A program made the translations under genes and the position numbers. From Bacillus_I endophytica_A (GTDB taxonomy: Bacteria; Bacillota; Bacilli; Bacillales; Bacillaceae_H), in NCBI RefSeq assembly GCF_026790145.1, contig NZ_JALAMS010000023.1, positions 1 to 5,861 on the forward strand: DNA of 5,861 nt, in the 5' to 3' direction. Numbering within the stretch: position 1 is the first letter of the stretch; each line of letters opens with the position of its first letter. Below the pieces are notes generated by a model, which searched no databases, was not told the DNA's origin, and saw nothing but the letters and a program-made list of their open reading frames with translations. Of this stretch, positions 1-4,876 are shown piece after piece.

Positions 1-1
1 C

Positions 2-937
2 GTAAGCAATATGGATATTGCCGTTCATGAAAAACATAGTAGTGATTTACCTTTAATCAATACGTTAGGTTATGTAGCAGGAAGAGCTGTGCAAAAGCAC
101 TATGAAGAGGAAGGGGATCTTCCGCAAATGCTAAAAGCAGAAGTAGGCATGAGTAGTGCGATTCCGGCTAGCCAACACAATATTGAAACAGCGAAACAAT
201 TAGAAGACCGTTTTATGGGTACTTCTCATGTAGTCATTGTGTATGTTGGTCAAGAGCAAGTAACAGTGGAGCTCAACTTCTCCCAAGTTAAGGTGACGAA
301 AGAAGGAATTCCAGCGCTATACGCGATTTTTGAAGCATCAGATGATATGTTTAAAGAGTTTTCTAAAGAGTATGGAATGAAGAAGGTCGATGGTTCTTAC
401 TTTATGAACTCGAAGATCATGCACATTGATATTGGAAGTGGAACAACAGAATACATCTACTCTGTAGGCGTGAACCCACAACCTGAACAATGTACAGGTG
501 AACGACGTGGAGTCGGGCATGCGGTAGAAGAAGCGATCCAACTCATGAAAGAAGAACGAAAAGGCTTAAATATTAATCGTCAGCAATTTGCGAAGTACAT
601 TGAACGACCAGATGAGTACCCAAAAGATCATGATTTAGCTGTTCATTATTTACGTGAAGCCCGTATTAACCAAGTGGATTTCATTTTAGACGATGTAGAA
701 CGTAAATACACAACGACACTATCAAGTGAACCGGAATATCTAGCTTGCTATGGTGGAGGATCCATTGAATTTAAAGAGGATATGTACAAATTCTTAAAAG
801 AATTTGCAGATTCTGTAGATGCGAAAGTCCTTTGGATCCCGGAACAATATGCCGTTGATATGAACGTGAAAGGATTAGATATCTTAAATCGCAACATGCT
901 ATTTACGGAAGAATACAAAGAAACTGTGGTGATGTAA
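2..937 (+). CDS. parM: ParM-like actin ATPase of plasmid partition, 5' end cut by window
   Basis: Plasmid-segregation actin of the ParM/Alp7A class. Such proteins polymerise with ATP into dynamic filaments that push or pull plasmid copies apart in the cytoplasm. The frame is open from base 2 without a stop, so the ATG at 11 is probably internal and the N-terminal phosphate-1 motif is missing only because the window starts late. Numbering from that ATG, the phosphate-2 loop DIGSGTTE is at residues 140-147 and the adenosine-side glycine turn YGGGS at 247-251, both in the order expected for actin/Hsp70-fold ATPases. About 311 codons are visible, so the whole protein may be roughly 340-400 aa. 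A gene for a small ribbon-helix-helix-like protein starts 4 bp after the stop, the usual parM-parR order. Assignment to the ParM superfamily is firm; the exact subfamily is not. Confidence 0.88.
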   Translation, partial: VSNMDIAVHEKHSSDLPLINTLGYVAGRAVQKHYEEEGDLPQMLKAEVGMSSAIPASQHNIETAKQLEDRFMGTSHVVIVYVGQEQVTVELNFSQVKVTKEGIPALYAIFEASDDMFKEFSKEYGMKKVDGSYFMNSKIMHIDIGSGTTEYIYSVGVNPQPEQCTGERRGVGHAVEEAIQLMKEERKGLNINRQQFAKYIERPDEYPKDHDLAVHYLREARINQVDFILDDVERKYTTTLSSEPEYLACYGGGSIEFKEDMYKFLKEFADSVDAKVLWIPEQYAVDMNVKGLDILNRNMLFTEEYKETVVM

Positions 938-941
938 GGAT

Positions 942-1346
942 ATGACGAGTGAAAAAAAGAGAAAAACACAGTACAACTGGAAGTTCAAAAGCAATGAAAC
1001 CGATGAGTTTTATGAGTGGTTTGAAAATCAAGATAATATTGCGCTCTCTCTACGAAAAATGGTGTATCATATCATTGAATTGTATGGGACGGATAGTGTT
1101 TTAGACCATCATGTCGATAAAGAAATGAGTCGAGATATGTTCATTTTAGAGGCTCTTAGAGGAAAAGATGCTCTAACGGTGAAAGAGAGTATCCTTTCAG
1201 GAGGATCTCCAAGAAAAGATTCATCCAACCCAGAGAAACCGTCTCCTTCTGTACAAGAAGAACGTTCAGTAAATGAAGAATCAAATAAATCAGAAGCCAA
1301 AAGTAAAGTCAATTATCAAGAGGTTAACCCGAAATCGATTTTTTGA
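942..1346 (+). CDS. parR: ParR-like partition adaptor protein (134 aa)
   Basis: Predicted centromere-binding adaptor that links plasmid DNA to the ParM filament. It is the second gene of the operon, starting 4 bp after the parM stop; GGTGATG at 928-934 gives a Shine-Dalgarno match 7 bp before the ATG, overlapping the parM end, which suggests translational coupling. The first ~60 residues (QYNWKFKSNETDEFYEWFENQDNIA, then ALSLRKMVYHIIELYG) fit one beta strand followed by two helices, as in ribbon-helix-helix DNA-binding folds. From about residue 85 the chain is rich in Ser, Pro, Glu and Lys and looks disordered, ending in a short hydrophobic tip (NPKSIF). ParR proteins of this type contact ParM through their C-terminal tail. 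The function is inferred mostly from position, size and architecture, since ParR sequences diverge strongly. Confidence 0.75.
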   Translation: MTSEKKRKTQYNWKFKSNETDEFYEWFENQDNIALSLRKMVYHIIELYGTDSVLDHHVDKEMSRDMFILEALRGKDALTVKESILSGGSPRKDSSNPEKPSPSVQEERSVNEESNKSEAKSKVNYQEVNPKSIF

Positions 1347-1366
1347 TAATTTTTTGGGAATAGAGT

Positions 1367-1398
1367 ATAGCCCTCACATCATGTGAGGGCTATTTTTT
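1367..1398 (+). terminator. Intrinsic terminator of the parMR operon
   Basis: ATAGCCCTCAC and GTGAGGGCTAT form a perfect 11-bp stem around the loop ATCAT (the symmetry continues to 13 bp per arm around a central C), followed by TTTTTT. It lies 20 bp after the parR stop and ends the partition operon. The stem also reads well on the minus strand, but there the T-run is poor. Confidence 0.9.
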
Positions 1399-1431
1399 AT
1401 AGAGAGATAAGATAAAAAGTTGAATACATAA

Positions 1432-1953
1432 AGTGGAGAGACGTTTCCTTTTAAGGCTCAGGAAAAAGCCAATTCGGAAGCCTTAGCGTTTGATTTGTAT
1501 CAAAAACCGGTGCAAGAAGAAAGCGTAGATGTGGAGGGAAGTGAGGAAAAAACAGAGGAAGAAGAACTAGAAGATGAACTTGTTCAGACCATCTCTTCTG
1601 ATCAAAACAAAACGTCTACGAGTTCCGAAAAGTCATCAAAAAATATGCAAGCTTATGGATTATTAGTAGTCGAAATTCAGCAAAAAGAAGTCAAAGAGAA
1701 AATGAAATCTTACGAAAAAGCGATTGGAGTTGAGGTGAAAAATCAGAGAGCTTTACGAAAAGAAATTGGCGAATTAAAAGCCGATATGGAGTATCAAATT
1801 GAGACGGAAAAAGCTGAAACGGAAGCTCAAGTTTCATTAAAAGAAGATGAAATTCGGATGAAAGAAGAGAGCATTAGTCTTTATAAAGATGAGAAGAAAA
1901 TGTTGAAGGAAAAGCTCAAAAAGTTAAACGAAAAAGAGCAAGATTTAGCTTGA
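1432..1953 (+). pseudogene. 5'-truncated acidic coiled-coil reading frame, unknown family
   Basis: An open frame of about 173 codons runs from just after the TAA at 1429 to the TGA at 1951. No ATG or GTG occurs before codon 70: the only early start is TTG at 1495, and neither it nor the ATG at 1645 has a ribosome binding site. In-frame sequence before the TTG (KAQEKANSEALAFDLYQK) reads like ordinary protein, so I take this as the 3' end of a longer gene whose front was lost. The first half is very acidic (VDVEGSEEKTEEEELEDEL), followed by a Ser/Thr/Lys linker, then a long charged helical region with heptad-like spacing (EIQQKEVKEKMKSYEKAIG to the end), typical of a coiled coil. I do not recognise the family; a plasmid replication or mobilization protein C-terminus is possible. 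It lies between the parMR terminator and the repeat/oriT-like region. Confidence 0.5.
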
Positions 1954-1969
1954 ACTTGTGAAAACCTGG

Positions 1970-2020
1970 GGGGACGTTGAGGGGACTTCATGAAAAAAAT
2001 GAGGGGACGTCGAGGGGACG
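1970..2020 (+). repeat. Iteron-like GGGGAC repeats in 11-bp phase
   Basis: Four direct copies of GGGGAC start at 1970, 1981, 2003 and 2014, three of them extended to GGGGACGT or GGGGACG. They form two pairs (GGGGACGTTGAGGGGAC and GGGGACGTCGAGGGGAC). Spacing is 11, 22 and 11 bp, so all copies lie on one face of the helix with an empty slot at 1992 occupied by TGAAAAAAATG. Such phased repeats usually bind a multimeric plasmid protein (Rep, partition adaptor or relaxosome accessory). Which one is unknown; proximity to the hairpins at 2051-2086 favours a replication or transfer role. Confidence 0.6.
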
Positions 2021-2050
2021 TTTGGCGCTTTTCTTTGATATCACTGTTTT

Positions 2051-2111
2051 ACTAGGCTTTGCCTAGTCTATCACCCTAGGTGATAGCAAAAACCCCTTAT
2101 GCTCTTCTAAC
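2051..2111 (+). other. Candidate oriT: two abutting inverted repeats plus downstream strand
   Basis: Two perfect inverted repeats touch each other: ACTAGGC-TTT-GCCTAGT at 2051-2067 and CTATCACC-CTA-GGTGATAG at 2068-2086. They are followed by CAAAAACCCCTTATGCTCTT, a non-coding strand that could hold a nic site, and then by the remnants of a small gene and a MobL-type relaxase. Origins of transfer commonly consist of an inverted repeat just upstream of nic, next to the relaxase gene, so the position fits. Neither hairpin is followed by a T-run, which argues against terminators. I cannot name the nic dinucleotide, and a replication-origin hairpin is an alternative. Confidence 0.5.
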
Positions 2112-2145
2112 TTTTGAAATGTAGAGCACTGAATTTTGAGAGAGA

Positions 2146-2435
2146 ATGAATGAAATGGATATGATCATACAAAATATAGATCCAACTTCTGTAAAAAAAA
2201 ATATGAATTGGCAAAAGAAAAAGGGATTTGACGACAAGAATTTTTGAAAGGTCAGCTTGAAAAGCTGGCCTTTTTTCGAGAACAAACGACGCGAGAACGT
2301 CATCTAGAAAATCTTATTGATAAGAACATTGAAATGATTCGAAGGTGTTCTCAGTTTATGGAGAGGAATGCGGAGTCTTTAGAAAAATTGCACCATAGTA
2401 TTGAGACTGTAGTGGGAGAAATCGAAGAGGTTTAA
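2146..2435 (+). pseudogene. Broken small helical gene upstream of the relaxase
   Basis: Reads as a small protein of about 96 residues broken early. The first part, from ATG 2146, gives MNEMDMIIQNIDPTSVKK and then runs into a nine-A tract at 2193-2201. One extra A there would continue as KKYELAKEKG; a TGA at 2229-2231 then interrupts, and RQEFLKGQLEKLAFFREQ continues in that same frame to the TAA at 2433. The joined product would be a soluble, strongly helical, charged protein with coiled-coil character (LIDKNIEMIRRCSQFMERNAESLEKLHH). The stop lies 13 bp before the relaxase remnant, so the two were probably one operon and this may have been a relaxosome accessory protein; that role is inference. 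A late TTG start at 2244 could still give a 63-aa product, but no ribosome binding site supports it. Confidence 0.55.
2250..2276 (+). terminator. Terminator-like hairpin inside the broken small gene
   Basis: GGTCAGCTT (2250-2258) pairs with AAGCTGGCC (2262-2270) over 9 bp with one G-U pair and a GAA loop, and six T residues follow directly. By shape this is an intrinsic terminator, yet it lies within codons for KGQLEKLAFF. It may be chance from Lys/Leu/Phe codons, or it may dampen read-through into the relaxase region. Confidence 0.45.
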
Positions 2436-2448
2436 AGAAGGAAGGGGA

Positions 2449-2926
2449 ATGGTCATAAGTACATCCATGTTGACATCAGGTGTAGTATTGAAAACAAAAT
2501 GTATCACAGCCAATCAAAAAGCATTTCAAGATTATGTGGAGTATGTCGATCAAGAAGAGGATAAAAAGGAAAAGGGGAACAAGATTTTTCGCTCTATCAA
2601 GATTACATGCATAATCCTCAAAAGTCTTCTTCTTTGTTTACGGAAGGATCGAATGCTTTAAATGAAGTAGGGGAAAAATTAAAAACAAAGTTCCAAATGA
2701 GCGTATCATGTGGCAAGATGTCACCACATTTCATAATCCCGGACTTTAAGAAAATGGATTATATGATACGAAAACACAGACTGTTGATGAACAAAAGCTA
2801 ATGGATGCTACACGAGAATCCATGCAAGAAATGTTGAGAAAAGAAGGGTTAAACAACGAGAACAGGAGATGGAACGCAATGGATAATTTGATTGTTGCTT
2901 TCACGATCTTTTTTCTTTTTAACTAA
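2449..2926 (+). pseudogene. mobL: Degenerate N-terminal part of a MobL-family relaxase
   Basis: MobL-type (MobP-class) relaxases nick oriT and pilot plasmid DNA during conjugation. The reading passes through three frames. Frame A starts at ATG 2449 with an AAGGAAGGGG ribosome site and gives SGVVLKTKCITANQKAFQDYVEYVDQEE. Frame B from about 2580 gives FSLYQDYMHNPQKSSSLFTE. Frame C from about 2699 gives RIMWQDVTTFHNPGL, a TAA at 2747, then ENGLYDTKTQTVDEQKL followed by MDATRESMQEMLRKEGLNNE. In order these match my recollection of MobL proteins (YVNYIDRE, YxxYxDYMxNPxKTxxLFT, LMWQxVISFDN, YDxKTxxLDExKL, MLxKEG). The expected next block with the catalytic histidines (HYNTDNIHIHIA) is replaced by AMDNLIVAFTIFFLFN and a stop at 2924. 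About 155 of the usual several hundred codons remain. Two frameshifts, a stop and a missing catalytic block make it non-functional. Confidence 0.8.
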
Positions 2927-2956
2927 CAGAGTGGATTAATTGAATAAGAAGTTGAT

Positions 2957-2985
2957 TTGATTTGGAATATGTAGGAATATATAAT
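2957..2985 (+). promoter_or_regulatory. Sigma-A-type promoter for the trpS leader
   Basis: TTGATT (2957-2962) and TATAAT (2980-2985) are separated by 17 bp. The -10 is a perfect match and the -35 matches TTGACA in four positions. Transcription would begin near 2992, just ahead of the T-box stem I. A second TTGATT at 2952 would give a 22-bp spacer and is unlikely. Confidence 0.75.
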
Positions 2986-3009
2986 ATATACAATAAAATA
3001 ATGACAATG

Positions 3010-3288
3010 TCCTATGATGAGGAGAAGTAATTAAATTTAGCTTCAATACAGAGAGTTAGGGTAGTTGAGAACCTAGCAAGAAGAAATTTAATGAATGGAC
3101 CTCGAAGGAACAAGGGGAAATCTATAAAGAGAGTATCTAAGTGGTGGTCTGCACCTTATAGCAGATAGAGTATGTTAGTACTTGATAATGAGTGGTGTAA
3201 TTATGTTTATTAAAATAATTACACAATTTAGGTGGCAACACGGAATAATCTCCGTCCTATTGATTTAGGGCGGAGTTTTTTATTTTTT
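3010..3288 (+). promoter_or_regulatory. T-box riboswitch, tryptophan (UGG) specifier
   Basis: Leader RNA that senses uncharged tRNA-Trp and controls trpS by antitermination. Stem I: base helix GAGG (3019-3022)/CCTC (3100-3103); specifier bubble with AGTA at 3026-3029 opposite GAATGGA at 3093-3099, specifier codon UGG at 3096-3098; helix ATTAAATTT (3030-3038)/AAATTTAAT (3084-3092); AG bulge 3039-3040; CTTC/GAAG; apical helix GTTAGG (3055-3060)/CCTAGC (3072-3077). Stem III: GTGTAATTAT (3195-3204)/ATAATTACAC (3215-3224). T-box proper AGGTGGCAACACGG at 3230-3243; its UGGC can pair with the GCCA end of tRNA-Trp, whose discriminator base is G in Bacillus. Antiterminator: AGG 3230-3232 with CCT 3256-3258, and ACGG 3240-3243 with CCGT 3252-3255, excluding the terminator. 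Codon, T-box end and gene agree, so the specificity call is strong. Confidence 0.96.
3250..3288 (+). terminator. T-box leader terminator
   Basis: CTCCGTCCT (3250-3258) pairs with AGGGCGGAG (3267-3275) in nine pairs including one G-U, followed by a T-rich run at 3276-3288. Its 5' arm is shared with the 3' strand of the antiterminator, so binding of uncharged tRNA-Trp disrupts it and lets transcription enter trpS. Confidence 0.93.
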
Positions 3289-3318
3289 CTAATATAAAAT
3301 AGTAAGGAGAGAGAACAT

Positions 3319-4332
3319 ATGAAAAAAGAAACTTTGTTAACAGGAGATCGACCTACAGGGAAACTGCATATTGGGCACTATATAGGTTCCTTGAAAAATC
3401 GGGTTAAATTACAAGACCAATATAATAGTTTTATAATGATTGCAGATCAACAAGCATTAACTGATAATGCAAGAAACCCAGAAAAAATTAGAAATAACCT
3501 TATTGAAGTAGCTTTAGATTATTTATCAGTAGGTATCGATCCCTCTAAAGTAAATATCTTTATTCAGTCACAAATTCCAGAACTTAATGAATTAACAATG
3601 CATTACCTTAATATAGTTACACTTTCTAGACTTAAAAGGAATCCTACTGTCAAAAGTGAGATTAAGGAAAAGAATTTTGACGAAAGCTTGCCTACTGGAT
3701 TTCTTATTTATCCAGTTAGCCAAGCAGCAGATATTACAGCTTTTAAAGCAACTATAGTCCCAGCTGGGGAAGATCAAGTACCTATGATTGAACAAGCCAG
3801 AGAAATTGTAAGAAGCTTTAATTCTATATACAAAAAAGAAGTACTAACCGAACCAAATGTATTACTTCCAGAGAAGGGTTTAGGGAGATTACCTGGTATT
3901 GATGGTAAAGCAAAAATGAGTAAATCATTAGGTAATGCAATATACCTATCGGACTCCCCAGACATTATAAAAAAGAAGGTTATGTCCATGTATACAGATC
4001 CAAATCATATTAGAGTAGAAGATCCTGGTGATGTGGAAAATAATACCGTATTTACCTACTTAGATGCATTTTGTTCAGATAAATTGCAATTAGAAGAAAT
4101 GAAAGAACATTATAGAAGGGGTGGTTTAGGAGATGTAAAGGTGAAAAGATATTTGAATGATATACTTCAGGCAGAAATAGAACCAATTAGAAATAAAAGA
4201 AATTATTATGAAAAACATATGGATTTTGTGTTCGAAACATTGAAAAGAGGAAGTCTAAAAGCACGTTCAATAGCAGTAGAAACACTTTTAGAAGTAAGAG
4301 AAGCAATAGGAATTAATTATTTTAAATCATGA
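3319..4332 (+). CDS. trpS: Tryptophanyl-tRNA synthetase, GDRPTG-type (337 aa)
   Basis: Class I aminoacyl-tRNA synthetase that activates L-tryptophan with ATP and charges tRNA-Trp in the cytoplasm. The HIGH signature is in TGDRPTGKLHIGHYIGSL (residues 8-25), KMSKS is at 199-203, and the Trp/ATP pocket segments YPVSQAADI (131-139) and GEDQVPMIEQAREI (150-163) are present. Length is normal for bacterial TrpRS and no residue block is missing. The ATG at 3319 has AAGGAG 9 bp upstream and follows the T-box terminator directly. The sequence resembles the streptococcal/lactobacillal enzyme form, not the B. subtilis/Geobacillus form (SGIQPSG start), so it is probably an auxiliary copy next to a chromosomal trpS. 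Gln45 in ADQQALTD aligns with His43 of Geobacillus TrpRS, a residue tied to indolmycin sensitivity. Base composition is visibly more AT-rich than parMR, consistent with separate acquisition. Confidence 0.96.
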   Translation: MKKETLLTGDRPTGKLHIGHYIGSLKNRVKLQDQYNSFIMIADQQALTDNARNPEKIRNNLIEVALDYLSVGIDPSKVNIFIQSQIPELNELTMHYLNIVTLSRLKRNPTVKSEIKEKNFDESLPTGFLIYPVSQAADITAFKATIVPAGEDQVPMIEQAREIVRSFNSIYKKEVLTEPNVLLPEKGLGRLPGIDGKAKMSKSLGNAIYLSDSPDIIKKKVMSMYTDPNHIRVEDPGDVENNTVFTYLDAFCSDKLQLEEMKEHYRRGGLGDVKVKRYLNDILQAEIEPIRNKRNYYEKHMDFVFETLKRGSLKARSIAVETLLEVREAIGINYFKS

Positions 4333-4441
4333 ATAAATAAACTGGAGCAAAATCCCTTTATTGCATGAAATAACTTATAAAGGCAAATCAACTAAACATG
4401 TAAAGGAATCACTTCGATTAACAGGTACGTGAGTTGAAAAG
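4333..4441. other. Short non-coding stretch after trpS, possible gene scrap
   Basis: No convincing gene. One plus frame from 4337 to the TGA at 4430 reads INWSKIPLLHEITYKGKSTKH and on to LRLTGT, without a start codon or ribosome site. It looks protein-like and may be a fragment of a lost gene, but I cannot identify it. Confidence 0.25.
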
Positions 4442-4485
4442 AAAGGACATAACATATTTTATATGACTAAAATGTTATGTCCTTT
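4442..4485 (+). terminator. Long perfect hairpin after trpS, probable terminator
   Basis: AAAGGACATAACAT (4442-4455) is the exact reverse complement of ATGTTATGTCCTTT (4472-4485), a 14-bp stem with a 16-nt AT-rich loop. AATTTAT follows, a weak U-tract, so termination may be imperfect or may depend on the next T-run (TTTTTT near 4498). It lies 110 bp after the trpS stop and is the first strong structure there. Confidence 0.55.
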
Positions 4486-4648
4486 AATTTATCGGCCTTT
4501 TTTCAATTAAGGTCTTGATAAATTTTGGCGCTGATCTAATCATAATGTCGCCATACAGAAGCGATTAATAAATAACAACTCACATGCATTTATGCATGTT
4601 CTAAGGCCCTTAAGGGTATTTTTTATTTCACAAAAAGGAGAGGATTAT
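4486..4648 (+). other. Non-coding leader with hairpins ahead of the 39-codon ORF
   Basis: No gene seen. At 4582-4599 ACATGCAT-TT-ATGCATGT is a perfect 8-bp inverted repeat. Close behind, TAAGGCCCTTAAGGGTA (4602-4618) holds two overlapping, mutually exclusive small palindromes (TAAGG/CCTTA and CCCTT/AAGGG) followed by TTTTTT (4619-4625 region). This arrangement just upstream of a strong ribosome binding site could be the tail of an attenuator or simply a terminator of read-through. No upstream promoter is clear. Confidence 0.35.
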
Positions 4649-4768
4649 ATGAGTTCTTACAATATCTATCAAACGCTATGCGATGTGGTGAAAAAGGCTT
4701 ATCCAATCGAGGAGTATCCTAACAATGCTTTTACGAAGTTTTTTGTTGATAGCTCTCTTAAACGCTAA
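4649..4768 (+). CDS. Small ORF, 39 aa, unknown function
   Basis: Encodes MSSYNIYQTLCDVVKKAYPI followed by EEYPNNAFTKFFVDSSLKR. Support comes from an excellent Shine-Dalgarno run (AAAGGAG at 4634-4640, then AGG) 8 bp before the ATG and from a natural-looking amino acid mix with an amphipathic helix around residues 5-18. There is no signal peptide, membrane segment or motif that I recognise. It may be a real small protein, or the surviving N-terminus of a longer gene whose remainder was deleted: the sequence after the TAA at 4766 turns AT-rich and non-coding. A hairpin-plus-T-run sits directly upstream and may regulate it. Confidence 0.45.
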   Translation: MSSYNIYQTLCDVVKKAYPIEEYPNNAFTKFFVDSSLKR

Positions 4769-4819
4769 TGTTAATTGTTTATTAAAGAAAAAGAGGAAAT
4801 CAACCTTGTTCTTTAACAT

Positions 4820-4836
4820 AGCTTTATCTTAAAGCT
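4820..4836. other. Small perfect hairpin between convergent genes
   Basis: AGCTTTA-TCT-TAAAGCT is a 7-bp perfect inverted repeat in the 108-bp gap between the 39-codon ORF and the end of the minus-strand transporter gene. It has no adjacent T-run on either strand, so a terminator role is doubtful. An upstream pair TTAAAGAA/TTCTTTAA lies at about 4783-4815. Confidence 0.25.
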
Positions 4837-4876
4837 CCATTATCAAGTCAAGAATGAAATGATATAATAATAAATT

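Noticed and set aside
338..541. Minus-strand frame within parM
   Set aside because: Shadow of the actin gene, no start context.
1495..1953. A complete 152-aa gene starting at TTG 1495
   Set aside because: No ribosome binding site precedes it and protein-like codons continue upstream to 1432, so a truncated gene fits better.
1970..2020. CRISPR array
   Set aside because: Repeats are only 6-8 bp and spacing is 5-16 bp, which fits protein-binding iterons, not CRISPR.
2021..2045. Shared TTTGGCGCT near 2021 and TTTTGGCGCTGATC near 4525 as ends of an insertion element
   Set aside because: Similarity is under 12 bp, both are in the same orientation, and no transposase or target duplication is visible.
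2051..2086. Tandem intrinsic terminators
   Set aside because: Neither inverted repeat is followed by a T-run on either strand and both loops are only 3 nt.
2193..2201. Programmed slippage at the nine-A tract
   Set aside because: The alternative frame still meets the TGA at 2229, and the neighbouring relaxase is also broken, so mutation is the simpler reading.
3142..3147. Tandem UGG triplets as the T-box specifier
   Set aside because: They lie outside stem I. The UGG at 3096-3098 sits in the proper bubble opposite AGTA and is flanked by matching helices.
3592..3989. Minus-strand frames within trpS
   Set aside because: They overlap a conserved essential-type enzyme fully on the other strand and have no supporting signals.
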